A stretch of DNA of 62,401 bases from Sediminibacterium sp. (GTDB lineage: Bacteria > Bacteroidota > Bacteroidia > Chitinophagales > Chitinophagaceae), in assembly GCF_019264485.1 (NCBI RefSeq), contig NZ_JAHVAA010000001.1:1-62401 (forward strand). The letters are read 5' to 3'. Both the position numbers and the translations under genes were made by a program. A model generated the notes under the pieces. The model did not search any database. It saw nothing but the letters and a program-made list of their open reading frames with translations, and had not been told where the DNA came from. The stretch's first letter is position 1; the number at the start of each line of letters is the position of its first letter. Below, piece by piece: positions 7,437 through 16,315 of the stretch.

Positions 7437-10400
7437 CTATCCTACTAAGCCTACATTTACTTCTATGTCTGGGTTGTCGAGCAGGAAATTGGCCATGTCT
7501 TCATTCATGAGGAAACCTTTTTCTAATGTGTAGAGGCTTACTTTCAATTGCTCTCTTGGCTCATATAATGTAAAACGTAACGACGATTTACCCGGGAACT
7601 CTCTTACGTTTTTATCAATAAAAGAAACAAAGTCGGGATTTAACGCCGCGGGCTGCATGCTTATTTCTATGCTGCGGGTTAAATTTTGTTTTACTGTTTC
7701 CAGCAATGACATCACATTAATCTTGAACTCAAAATTATTTGGCTGATTATAACGCGAACGGAAGAAACCGGTGAGTAAGATATTCTGCCCTTTTTCGAGG
7801 TAGTTCTGGAATTTGATATAGTCTTCACTCCACAGAATAAAATCTGTCTTCCCACTGAAATCTTCTATTACAAATGAGCCGAAATTTTTTCCCGTTTTGG
7901 TTACACGGTGTTGCACATCAATTACCAAACCTGCTACCCGTAACTGCTTACCGGGATTGGGCTGCAGGTGCAGGGTTTCTTTTATTTCATTGAAATCGCT
8001 GATATTGGTAATGCCATAATATTTCAGTTCGAATTTGAAATGATCGAGTGGGTGACCACTCATAAACATACCCGTTACATCTTTTTCATGATCGAGCAAT
8101 TCGGTGAGTGTCCAGGGTTCGAGGCTCGCAATTTTCGGAACAGGTACCTGCATGGCAGAAGTCATATCACCAAACAATGTATTGGCACTGGCTGCAGATG
8201 CGGTTTGGTTGGCTTGTCCGTACTGGATAATTTTTTCCAGTCCGTTTAATTTGTCTCCGTCAGCTACATGAAAATATTGTGCGCGATGAAATTCAGGGAA
8301 GCAATCGAATGCACCTGAATAGGCGAGGCTTTCGAGTGATTTTTTATTCACGCTTCTTTGTACCACCCGCTTGCTGAAATCGAATACATCTTTATAGGCC
8401 CCATTCTTTTCTCTTTCGGCAATAATATTTTCTACGGCTGCTTCACCTACGCCCTTTAATCCCCCCAAACCAAAACGGATCTCGCCTTTTTTGTTTACTG
8501 CAAATCCTTTGAGTGATTCATTGATATTGGGTCCCAGCACTTTTATACCCATGCGTTTACATTCTTCCATAAAGAAGGTAATCTTTTCAATACTGCCCGC
8601 ATGGTTGAGTACAGCAGACATATATTCTCCCGGATAATGCGCTTTTAAATAGGTTGTCTGGTAGGCTACAAAAGCATAACAGGTAGAGTGCGATTTATTG
8701 AAGGCGTACTGGGCAAAAGCTTCCCAGTCGGTCCATATTTTTTCGAGTTTATCGGCAGGATGTCCTTTGGCCCCGGCACCATCGATAAATTGTTTTTTCA
8801 TTTTATCGAGTACCGATTTCTGCTTTTTACCCATGGCTTTACGGAGTACATCCGCATCGCCTTTGGTAAAACCGCCAAGGCTCTGGCTCAGCAACATCAC
8901 CTGTTCCTGATACACGGTAATACCATAGGTTTCGGCGAGGTATTCTTCCATTTCAGGAATATCGTAACTCACAGCTTCGCGACCATGTTTACGATCGATG
9001 AATTTAGGGATATATGCAATTGGGCCCGGACGATACAGGGCGTTCATGGCAATCAGGTCATCGAATTTATCGGGTTTGAGGTCGCGCAGGTATTTCTGCA
9101 TCCCCACACTTTCAAACTGGAATGTGGCATTGGTTTCACCACGCTGGTAGAGATGAAATGTTTTCTCATCATCAAGAGGAATCGTGTCGAGATCGATAGC
9201 AACACCATGGTTCTGTTTAATGAGTTCCAGTGCGGTTTTCATAATGGAGAGGGTCTTCAGACCCAGAAAGTCCATCTTGATTACACCGGCATCTTCAATA
9301 ATACTTCCTTCAATCTGTGTAATCCATAGATCGGAATCTTTGGCTGTTGCTACCGGAATCAGTTCTGTCAGATCTCTGGGAGCAATGATGATACCTGCGG
9401 CATGGATGCCTGTATTACGAACAGAGCCCTCCAAACGTTCTGCTTCTTTCAATACCTGCGCGCGTATATCGGTACCGTTGTATATTTCCCTGAGCTTTTT
9501 TACATTTTCTATGTCTTCCTGCTGATAAGCTTCTTTTTCTTCCAGCGATTTTTCTCCCTCTTTAACCGTGAGTGGAGCATGTAATACCCGACCCAGTTCG
9601 GTGCCCGGTTTATCGGGCACCAGTTTGGCGAGCATATTACTTTCAGCCAGAGGCAGGTCTAATACACGTGCCACATCTTTAATGCTCATTTTGGCGGCCA
9701 TGGTACCATAGGTAACAATCTGTGCCACCTGCTGCTTGCCATATTTCGATACCACATAATCAATTACTTTCTGACGACCCTCATCGTCAAAATCTGTATC
9801 TATATCGGGCATGCTCTTACGATCCGGATTCAGGAAACGTTCAAACAGTAAATTGTATTTAATAGGGTCGATATTGGTAATACCGATACAATAAGCTACC
9901 ACACTACCTGCGGCTGAACCACGACCCGGGCCTACAAATACACCCAGCTCACGACCTGCCTTAATAAAATCGCTTACGATGAGAAAGTAACCCGCAAAAC
10001 CCATGGTTTTAATGGTGAACAATTCAAAATCTATTCTTTCCTGTATCTCGGGTGTAAGATCGGCATAGCGCATTTTTGCGCCCTCCATGGTAATATGTTT
10101 CAGGTATTCCCACTGGTTCAGGTTGGCATCGGAATGTATCTGAAATGACTGGGGTATGGGGAAGGCAGGAAGTAAGATATCTTTCTTCAGGTTTAATACT
10201 TCAACCTTGTCAACAATCTGGTTGGTATTATCCAGTGAGGCAGGAATATCACTAAATAATTTCTCCATTTCCTGCGTAGTCTTGAAATAGAACTGATCGT
10301 TCGGAAATTTAAAACGACGGTTCTTCACCTGTGTATCATCATTTACAAAATCATCGAATCCCGGTGTGCTTTGTTTTTCACCGGTATTAATACAGAGCAG

Positions 10401-11108
10401 GATATCATGTGCATTGGCATCATCCCTGTCTACATAATGACTATCGTTGGTAGCAATAACCGGTACATTGTATTTCCTGGCAAACTTTAATAAAGTCTGG
10501 TTAATGAGTTCCTGTTCTTTGATATTATGTCGCTGTATCTCAATATAATAATCTTCACCAAACATATCGAGCCACCATTTGAATTCCTGTTCTGCTTTTT
10601 CCTCTCCGTCGTGCAGAATGGTTTGCGGTACATAGGCGCCGATGCAGCAGGTAGTTGCAATGAGTCCTTCATGGTATCGTTCAATCAGTTCCTTATCTAT
10701 TCGGGGATATTTGCTGTACATGCCCTCAATAAAACCCAGTGAAGTAAGTTTTACGAGGTTTTCATATCCTTTTTTATTTTTTGCAAGTAATACCTGATGA
10801 TAACGTTCATCTTTTACTTCTTTGGTAAAGGTTTTGATATGACGGTCTTTCACCACATAAAACTCGCAACCTACAATGGGTTTAACTTTTGGTGCGAGGA
10901 TATCTTTTCCGTTCTCATCCTTACCGGTTACTTTGGTGTCTTTCCAGGCCTGACTCACAAATTCAAATGCCCCGAACATATTTCCATGGTCGGTAATAGC
11001 GAGTGCGGGCATATTATCTTTGGCCGCTTTTTTGTAGAGACTGTCTATGGCGGCAGCGCCGTCGAGCAGAGAATATTGGGTATGTACGTGTAAGTGCGAG
11101 AAAACCAT
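7437..11108 (-). CDS. dnaE: DNA polymerase III subunit alpha
   Basis: The 1223-residue replicative polymerase. The N-terminal PHP domain (about 1-290) keeps a complete-looking set of metal ligands: H7, H9, D16, H41, E82, H104, C154 or C155, D222 and H224, suggesting an active proofreading nuclease. The polymerase palm has GPGRGSAAGS and PDIDTDF (434-440) plus a third acidic residue in KMDFLG (D613). The C-terminal OB-fold begins LRVAGLVIDVQ. Length and order match DnaE1. Transcription is leftward from a divergent region shared with an NlpC/P60 gene; just upstream of the start lies a 7-bp repeat array. The DUF418 gene follows after a palindrome. Confidence 0.97.
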   Translation of the reverse strand: MVFSHLHVHTQYSLLDGAAAIDSLYKKAAKDNMPALAITDHGNMFGAFEFVSQAWKDTKVTGKDENGKDILAPKVKPIVGCEFYVVKDRHIKTFTKEVKDERYHQVLLAKNKKGYENLVKLTSLGFIEGMYSKYPRIDKELIERYHEGLIATTCCIGAYVPQTILHDGEEKAEQEFKWWLDMFGEDYYIEIQRHNIKEQELINQTLLKFARKYNVPVIATNDSHYVDRDDANAHDILLCINTGEKQSTPGFDDFVNDDTQVKNRRFKFPNDQFYFKTTQEMEKLFSDIPASLDNTNQIVDKVEVLNLKKDILLPAFPIPQSFQIHSDANLNQWEYLKHITMEGAKMRYADLTPEIQERIDFELFTIKTMGFAGYFLIVSDFIKAGRELGVFVGPGRGSAAGSVVAYCIGITNIDPIKYNLLFERFLNPDRKSMPDIDTDFDDEGRQKVIDYVVSKYGKQQVAQIVTYGTMAAKMSIKDVARVLDLPLAESNMLAKLVPDKPGTELGRVLHAPLTVKEGEKSLEEKEAYQQEDIENVKKLREIYNGTDIRAQVLKEAERLEGSVRNTGIHAAGIIIAPRDLTELIPVATAKDSDLWITQIEGSIIEDAGVIKMDFLGLKTLSIMKTALELIKQNHGVAIDLDTIPLDDEKTFHLYQRGETNATFQFESVGMQKYLRDLKPDKFDDLIAMNALYRPGPIAYIPKFIDRKHGREAVSYDIPEMEEYLAETYGITVYQEQVMLLSQSLGGFTKGDADVLRKAMGKKQKSVLDKMKKQFIDGAGAKGHPADKLEKIWTDWEAFAQYAFNKSHSTCYAFVAYQTTYLKAHYPGEYMSAVLNHAGSIEKITFFMEECKRMGIKVLGPNINESLKGFAVNKKGEIRFGLGGLKGVGEAAVENIIAEREKNGAYKDVFDFSKRVVQRSVNKKSLESLAYSGAFDCFPEFHRAQYFHVADGDKLNGLEKIIQYGQANQTASAASANTLFGDMTSAMQVPVPKIASLEPWTLTELLDHEKDVTGMFMSGHPLDHFKFELKYYGITNISDFNEIKETLHLQPNPGKQLRVAGLVIDVQHRVTKTGKNFGSFVIEDFSGKTDFILWSEDYIKFQNYLEKGQNILLTGFFRSRYNQPNNFEFKINVMSLLETVKQNLTRSIEISMQPAALNPDFVSFIDKNVREFPGKSSLRFTLYEPREQLKVSLYTLEKGFLMNEDMANFLLDNPDIEVNVGLVG

Positions 11109-11448
11109 AGCAGAGATGTCGGATGTTAGATGTCGGATGTCTGATTTGATGTACAGGAGTACCCGATTTTCCGAACAACAAATGTCCTGATTTTGGGGCG
11201 CTTGGGGAAGGGTGGGTTATCCACATTTTCGTGAAAGCTGAGACCTGGAAGGGGAAGGAGAGGGCCGGGATGAGTTTTAAAACAGTGCAACTCCGCGCCT
11301 TACTCTGTGAAACGCTGTGGTAAAAAAATAACATAAAACCACAGAGTGGTACTGAGGGTTTTCCACATTTGTGCAGTTGGGATTTAAACCATAAAACTTA
11401 TACTCAATCCTTGGGCTGAAAAGGATGTGGGTTTATATTGCAAATGTT
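11109..11448. other. Divergent intergenic region dnaE / NlpC-P60
   Basis: It holds a half heptad array (11115-11149) right in front of dnaE and a small inverted repeat, CTGTGGT (11315-11321) with ACCACAG (11338-11344). Both promoters must be here, but I find no clear TAnnTTTG box on either strand. Confidence 0.5.
11115..11149 (+). repeat. Heptad array GATGTCG, single arm
   Basis: Five consecutive 7-bp units in phase: GATGTCG, GATGTTA, GATGTCG, GATGTCT, GATTTGA. The same unit family recurs at 39189-39216, 39291-39325 and 62204-62401. It starts 6 nt upstream of the dnaE start codon, so it lies in the dnaE leader or promoter. Confidence 0.8.
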
Positions 11449-12171
11449 ATGATGAAAAGAATTGTTTTTTTGATGGGGATGATATCGGTATTTGTACTGA
11501 CGAGTTGTAAATCGTTGAGTAAACTTACGTCGAGGGACAATTCAACTGCTAAAACGGCTCCAGCCAAAACAACGGCCTCTACCCAGCAGCGTGAGTTTCT
11601 GGATGGGATAGAAGTTACACCCGGCGCCGCTGTTACCAGCCGGCATAAAACCAGCACTACCAATGCAGTTGTGGCAGGCGCATCAGGTAAAGATAAAACC
11701 TCCGCTGCAGCCCGCGATATGAGCAGCTTTAATATTGAGCGTGCCGGTTATCTCCAGTTAAAATATGCAGTAATTATTGATGCAACAGTTGAAAAACTCA
11801 CCAATATCCCCTTACTTGAAACCATTGATAAATGGTGGGGTACCAAATATTGTATGGGTGGTAGCAGTTCAGACTGTATAGACTGTTCAGCTTTTACCCA
11901 GGTACTCATGCGTGATGTATTTAATACCACATTACCCAGAACCGCACAGGAACAATACGATACCAGTGAAAAAATTGACCTGGCCGATTTACAGGAAGGT
12001 GACCTGGTTTTCTTTCATACCACCGGCCGCAAAAAAGATATTACCCATGTGGGCATCTACCTCCTCAACAACAAATTTGTACATGCCGCCACCAGCGGAG
12101 GCGTAATGATCAGCGACCTCAACGAAAAATACTGGCAGCCGAAGTTTAGGGGCGCGGGCCGCGCTAAATAA
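11449..12171 (+). CDS. NlpC/P60 family lipoprotein, putative cell-wall endopeptidase
   Basis: A 240-residue protein. Start 11449 gives a lipoprotein signal (MMKRIVFLMG, VLTSC with C20 as lipid site); codons upstream are non-ATG-led and add an unlikely extension. A Ser/Thr/Ala-rich linker (20-90) precedes the NlpC/P60 domain (about 105-240) with catalytic C146 in DCSAFTQ, H200 in ITHVGIYL and H212 in VHAAT. The family cleaves D-Glu to diamino acid bonds in peptidoglycan stem peptides; here it would be anchored to the envelope. The stop codon is the first triplet of an 8-bp repeat array, and the gene converges with aspartate kinase. Confidence 0.88.
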   Translation: MMKRIVFLMGMISVFVLTSCKSLSKLTSRDNSTAKTAPAKTTASTQQREFLDGIEVTPGAAVTSRHKTSTTNAVVAGASGKDKTSAAARDMSSFNIERAGYLQLKYAVIIDATVEKLTNIPLLETIDKWWGTKYCMGGSSSDCIDCSAFTQVLMRDVFNTTLPRTAQEQYDTSEKIDLADLQEGDLVFFHTTGRKKDITHVGIYLLNNKFVHAATSGGVMISDLNEKYWQPKFRGAGRAK

Positions 12172-12330
12172 TTTGGAAATGTGCTAATTTGGAAATTTGG
12201 AAATGAAAGGAGTTTTTTGCTGCGCAAAAAATACGGGTTCATTTGGGAATGAACTATCAAACAAAAAGGTATTTCATTTCCTCCATAGGAGTCCTTCGGA
12301 CAAATTAGCACATTTCCAAATTTCCAAATT
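12170..12330. repeat. Octad inverted array AATTTGGA, copy 1
   Basis: Left arm in strict 8-bp steps: AATTTGGA, AATGTGCT, AATTTGGA, AATTTGGA, AATGAAAG (12170-12209). The right arm ends with the reverse complement (AATTAGCACATTTCC, AAATTTCCAAATT). The interior has TTTTTTGCTGCGCAAAAAAT and a segment CCTCCATAGGAGTCCTTCGG that recurs inverted at 16166-16196. Its two ends overlap the stop codons of both convergent genes. Confidence 0.85.
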
Positions 12331-13591
12331 ACTTATAGAGTATCTGAATAGTTTCTTTGGTTTTTTGCATTAAAACAACCTCCTTTCCTTCCAGCATTTT
12401 AGTTACAAGCGCTTCGTTGTAGTGGCGGATGGTGAGGAGGTGGAGGCCTTTTTCGAGTTGAACGTCGAATAGGTTGCTGGCTTGCGAGGCGAACTGGTCT
12501 GTTTTATCCTGCTTGTCATCCATACAAATCTGAACACCGATGGCGCCGGATTGAATGAGGTTGGGACGAACGCGGGTTTGTGCAAAAATGCCGTATAACT
12601 GACGCATGGGTTCTTCGCCCATAAAAGAAAAATCGCGGCTGTTAAGATGTACCAGCAATTGTTTTTCTTTTATAACGATGATAGGAGGAAGCCCCTTGAT
12701 ATTTTTCTTGTGAATAACCGTTCCGGGTAGGGAAGGGTCAAGAAAACATTTTACATACATGGGAATACCCTTGTTCTGTAAAGGTTTAATGGTTTTGGGG
12801 TGAATTACCTGCGCACCATAAAAAGCCATTTCGATGACTTCATTAAAATTCAGTTCGCTGATAAGTTGTGCATCGGGAAACTGTTTGGGATCGGCATTCA
12901 TTACACCCTCCACATCTTTCCAGATGGTTAAACTTTCGGCATTAAGCATATTGGCAAAGAGCGCAGCTGTGTAGTCGCTGCCCTCACGACCGAGTGTGGT
13001 GCTTTCGTTTTCATCTGTTGAGCCAATAAAACCCTGTGTAATCAGTATGTTTTTACCGGCCGATAGTGATGCCCAGGCCTGGGTAGTTTTTTCAGCCGTA
13101 TAGTTCCAGTCAACTCCGGCATCTCTGAAATTATCATCGGTACGAATGATGTCGCGAACATCGAGCCACTGGTTCTTTAGTTTTTCCTGGTTCAGGAAAT
13201 GACTGATGATGCAGGTGCTGAGCAATTCACCCACGCATACAACCTGATCGTAATAATAATCAAATTCACGAACGGGTTTGTCGTGTAAGAGCCATTCTAC
13301 TTCTGTAAAAAAATCGTTGAGCTGTTCTGCACAGCCATTATAATGTGTAACCAGCAAATATTTAGCCGTAGTAAGGTGTTGATTCTTTACGATTTCAAAA
13401 AGTTGCAGTGCCTCTTCTTTTTTACCGGCATAAAATGCTTCCACCACTTTCTCCAGCGCATTGGTGGTTTTACCCATCGCAGAAATAATAATCACCAATT
13501 GGTCATCCTTATATTGCTCTACAATAGCAGCCAGGTTCTTAATACGCTCCACACTGTTTACACTTGCCCCGCCAAACTTAAATACTTTCAT
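12329..13591 (-). CDS. lysC: Aspartate kinase, monofunctional
   Basis: A 420-residue enzyme that phosphorylates aspartate, the first step to lysine, diaminopimelate, methionine and threonine. The amino-acid kinase domain begins MKVFKFGGASVNSVERI and carries the nucleotide and substrate loops around GREGSDYTAALFANML. A short ACT-type regulatory tail follows from about 310 (LLVHLNSRDFSFMGEE). There is no homoserine dehydrogenase fusion. The gene is flanked by octad repeat arrays on both sides and the stop codon is part of the array. Feedback sensitivity cannot be predicted from sequence. Confidence 0.92.
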   Translation of the reverse strand: MKVFKFGGASVNSVERIKNLAAIVEQYKDDQLVIIISAMGKTTNALEKVVEAFYAGKKEEALQLFEIVKNQHLTTAKYLLVTHYNGCAEQLNDFFTEVEWLLHDKPVREFDYYYDQVVCVGELLSTCIISHFLNQEKLKNQWLDVRDIIRTDDNFRDAGVDWNYTAEKTTQAWASLSAGKNILITQGFIGSTDENESTTLGREGSDYTAALFANMLNAESLTIWKDVEGVMNADPKQFPDAQLISELNFNEVIEMAFYGAQVIHPKTIKPLQNKGIPMYVKCFLDPSLPGTVIHKKNIKGLPPIIVIKEKQLLVHLNSRDFSFMGEEPMRQLYGIFAQTRVRPNLIQSGAIGVQICMDDKQDKTDQFASQASNLFDVQLEKGLHLLTIRHYNEALVTKMLEGKEVVLMQKTKETIQILYK

Positions 13592-13626
13592 GCGCTAAAT
13601 TCTTGGTTACAAAACTAGGGGAGAAT

Positions 13627-13766
13627 AATTTGAAAATTTGAAAATTTGGAAATTTGGAAATGGAGGGAGCATCATTTTAATAGTGTACTACAAAATAGTA
13701 CGCTATTTTTTGCACAGCAAAAAACTCCTTTCATTTCCAAATTTCCAAATTAGCACATTCCCAAAT
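13627..13766. repeat. Octad inverted array AATTTGGA, copy 2
   Basis: Left arm in 8-bp units: AATTTGAA, AATTTGAA, AATTTGGA, AATTTGGA, AATGGAGG. The right arm ends CATTTCCAAATTTCC, AAATTAGCACATTCCC. The interior block TTTTTTGCACAGCAAAAAAC with CTCCTTTCATTTCC is the inverted counterpart of the start of copy 1, so the copies are mosaics of shared modules. It lies between two minus-strand genes and overlaps the M28 stop codon. Confidence 0.85.
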
Positions 13767-15409
13767 TATTTCTCCTCTCTCTTCGCTCTAAACTCCGACC
13801 CCTCTTTCCACTTTGGCATATGGGTTTCGAATGCCAGTTTTTTTCCTACCTGGAACAGTCTTTTTAAATCGTTGATGGCGCCATTCATGGTCCAGGTGGC
13901 GGGGTCGTAACCATCAGATGGCTGGTGATAATGTTTATCGGTGTAATCGTCTTTCAGTTTTTGTCCGAATTCTTTGCCCTTGTTGATTACGTCGACTCCT
14001 GTACTTACATACAATGCCGGTATACCTGCTTTGGCAAAATTGAAATGATCGGAACGGTAATAATACCCTGCTTCGGGGTGTGAATCATAAGAAATATAAC
14101 CGCCTGTTTTCTCCACAACTTCTTTCAGGTAATCTTCAAGATCAGACTGTCCCTGACCCACAATTACAATATCATTGGTGGGTTCAAAACGGTTGAGTCC
14201 GTCCATGTTGATATTGGCTACCGTTTTGGCAGCAGGGTAAACAGGGTTCTGTGCATAATAGGCAGAGCCTAATAAACCCTGTTCTTCAGCAGTAACAGCG
14301 AGGAAGATGATGGTTCTCTCCGGTTGTTTTTTCATGCTTTTGAATGCACGGATCAGTTCAAATATACCGGCAGTGCCGGTAGCATTATCAAGCGCACCAT
14401 TGTAAATGGAGTCGCCGGCTGCATTGGGTCGGCCAATACCCAGATGATCCCAATGTGCGGTATAAATGATGACTTCATCAGGTCTTTTGGTGCCGGTTAT
14501 TTTACCAATCACATTGTACGATTTTTTATAAGTGGCCTGCACTTTCATGCTGGTAGACACATTCAGGTTCAGTGGCACTGATTTAAAACCGGGGGTATTG
14601 GCTTTTGTGAGCAGGGTGGAATCAAAGCCCGCTGCCGTAAATAACTGGTTCGCTGTTTTTTCAGTAACCCATCCAATTACATCGCAGTTTTTAACATCCA
14701 TACCCCTGGTATCGAGTTGTAATCTGGATGTATTAAAACTGTTTTGCTGTACGCTGAATGGATAGCTTGCCGCGGCAGTATTGTGCACAATCAGACAGCC
14801 TTTTGCACCCTGACGCGCGGCTTCTTCAAATTTATAGGTCCATCTGCCATAATAGGTCATGGTTTTGCCTTTGAACAGGCTGGTATCACCCACCCAAAAC
14901 CCCGGGTCGTTCACCATCACCATCACTACTTTCCCTTTTACATCCAGACCTTCATAATCGTTCCAGTTGTATTCAGGAGCCACTACACCATAACCAGCAA
15001 AGATGAGTTCTGATTTGTCGAGGGTTTGTTCTGCATCGGCCTTATCGGTCCAGATAATATAGTCATCAAAAGCCTTGAGACTGAATTTTCCTTTTGATGA
15101 ACTTACTTCCATGGTTGGTGCCGCCTGTGCCAGCAGACTAACCATAGGTACTTCCTGTACAAAACTGTTACCGTTTCCTGCTTCGAGACCTGCGGCAGCA
15201 AACTGTGTGGTTAAATAATCAATGGTTTTGGTTTCTCCTTCGGTAAAGGGTTTGCGACCCATAAATGAATCGGATGCCAGAATACTAACATGCTTTTTAA
15301 GACTGTCGGCATTAAAGGCGGAGAGACCATCTTGAGGGTCAACGCTGGTTGAGCAGGCAGCGAATACGGTCATGCCTGCGAGGGATAGACCGAGGGATAG
15401 TTTATACAT
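13766..15409 (-). CDS. M28 family zinc metallopeptidase lipoprotein with PA domain
   Basis: A 547-residue secreted aminopeptidase-type protein. The signal MYKLSLGLSLAGMTVFAACS has a lipobox with C19. A PA domain is inserted at about 125-260 (GVVAPEYNWNDYEGLDVKGK and following). The peptidase core has the M28 zinc ligands in order: AHWDHLGIG, GALDNATG, VTAEEQGLLGS with the catalytic Glu, NINMDGLN, and RSDHFNFAKAGIP near 470. Likely role: cleavage of N-terminal residues from peptides in the periplasm or at the cell surface. It diverges from the CAP gene; a palindrome occupies the shared upstream region. Confidence 0.9.
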   Translation of the reverse strand: MYKLSLGLSLAGMTVFAACSTSVDPQDGLSAFNADSLKKHVSILASDSFMGRKPFTEGETKTIDYLTTQFAAAGLEAGNGNSFVQEVPMVSLLAQAAPTMEVSSSKGKFSLKAFDDYIIWTDKADAEQTLDKSELIFAGYGVVAPEYNWNDYEGLDVKGKVVMVMVNDPGFWVGDTSLFKGKTMTYYGRWTYKFEEAARQGAKGCLIVHNTAAASYPFSVQQNSFNTSRLQLDTRGMDVKNCDVIGWVTEKTANQLFTAAGFDSTLLTKANTPGFKSVPLNLNVSTSMKVQATYKKSYNVIGKITGTKRPDEVIIYTAHWDHLGIGRPNAAGDSIYNGALDNATGTAGIFELIRAFKSMKKQPERTIIFLAVTAEEQGLLGSAYYAQNPVYPAAKTVANINMDGLNRFEPTNDIVIVGQGQSDLEDYLKEVVEKTGGYISYDSHPEAGYYYRSDHFNFAKAGIPALYVSTGVDVINKGKEFGQKLKDDYTDKHYHQPSDGYDPATWTMNGAINDLKRLFQVGKKLAFETHMPKWKEGSEFRAKREEK

Positions 15410-15534
15410 GTATGAAAATTTTAACGGTGTTGTGAAGTTCTAAGTTAGCGGTTTTGACGTATTTCGTGGAAGATGTTAAGGAGTGATGAACGTCTTTGTA
15501 TTTGGTACAGTTGTTGCTTCTTTCCTAACAAACC

Positions 15535-15625
15535 CCCTGCGTAACCTCCCTGTTCTCTTTTCTCTGCGGTGAACATTCGAGTAAATTCACCGCAGAGAAC
15601 GAGAGTTAGCAGAGTTTACGCAGGG
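15535..15625. repeat. TCTCTGCGG palindrome (family A), copy 3
   Basis: Outer arms CCCTGCGTAA (15535-15544) and TTACGCAGGG (15616-15625); the inner part and loop CATTCGAGTAAA are identical to the copy at 7344-7435. Unlike most copies, this one lies between divergent genes, so it cannot be simply a terminator here. Confidence 0.85.
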
Positions 15626-15653
15626 TATGATAAGAGAACTTAAATTAATAGTA

Positions 15654-16151
15654 ATGTTTAAACGATGTAGTTTTTTATTGGTGTTATTGATTCCTGTATT
15701 GCTTTTTTCCTGCACCAGGAATATTGCACCCGCTGCTGATAGTAAACCTAAAACGGAAACAAGTTTTAATGCCGCAGATATGACGGCAGATATTCTTCAA
15801 TATGTAAATGCTTACCGGAAGAAGAAAGGACTTGGTGCATTGTCAACCCTTGAGGTTGCCGATCAGCAGGCAACACTGCATAGCAAGAATATGGCCCAGA
15901 AAAAAACAGCCTTCAGTCATAATGGGTTTGAACAACGCATTGCCACGATATCAAAAACAGCAGGAACCATGCGTGCCGCCGCAGAAAATGTGGCTTACGG
16001 ACAACTATCTGCCAAAGAAGTAGTAGACGGCTGGATCAACAGTCCGGGACACCGCAAAAACATTGAGGGTGATTATACCCTAACAGGAATAGGCGTTTAC
16101 CGCGATAACAAAGGGGTGGTGTTTTTTACGCAGTTGTTTATGAGGAAGTAA
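15654..16151 (+). CDS. CAP/SCP domain lipoprotein (YkwD-like)
   Basis: 165 residues from the ATG at 15654, chosen because it gives a compact lipoprotein signal (MFKRCSFLLVLLIPVLLFSC, C20 as lipid site); the upstream in-frame ATG at 15627 lies at the edge of a palindrome. The rest is one CAP domain: ILQYVNAYRKKKGLG, HSKNMAQ, FSHNGFEQRI, AAENVAYG and WINSPGHRKNI, with the two conserved histidines in FSH and GHR. Bacterial CAP proteins are secreted; most have no defined activity. It is probably transcribed alone. Confidence 0.88.
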   Translation: MFKRCSFLLVLLIPVLLFSCTRNIAPAADSKPKTETSFNAADMTADILQYVNAYRKKKGLGALSTLEVADQQATLHSKNMAQKKTAFSHNGFEQRIATISKTAGTMRAAAENVAYGQLSAKEVVDGWINSPGHRKNIEGDYTLTGIGVYRDNKGVVFFTQLFMRK

Positions 16152-16159
16152 TTTAAGAA

Positions 16160-16286
16160 TTTGGAGATTTGTCCGAAGGACTCCTATGGAGGAAATTTGG
16201 AAATAGGATGGCTTGGTTTAATGTGTAACTCTTACATAGCAGGTAGTCTCATTTTCAAATTTCCAAATTTTCAAATTTCCAAATTG
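16160..16286. repeat. Octad inverted array AATTTGGA, copy 3
   Basis: Left part AATTTGGAGATTTGTCCGAAGG then ACTCCTATGGAGGAAATTTGGAAAT; right part in 8-bp units TTTTCAAA, TTTCCAAA, TTTTCAAA, TTTCCAAA (about 16252-16283). The TTTGTCCGAAGGACTCCTAT module is shared, inverted, with copy 1. It lies between two co-oriented genes. Confidence 0.75.
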
Positions 16287-16315
16287 AATACCTTCGCTCA
16301 AACGATCGCCCTGCT

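Noticed and set aside
8688..9329. Open frame of 213 codons antisense to dnaE
   Set aside because: It lies fully inside a highly conserved gene; the amino-acid composition (Phe, His, Ile rich) is typical of a shadow frame.
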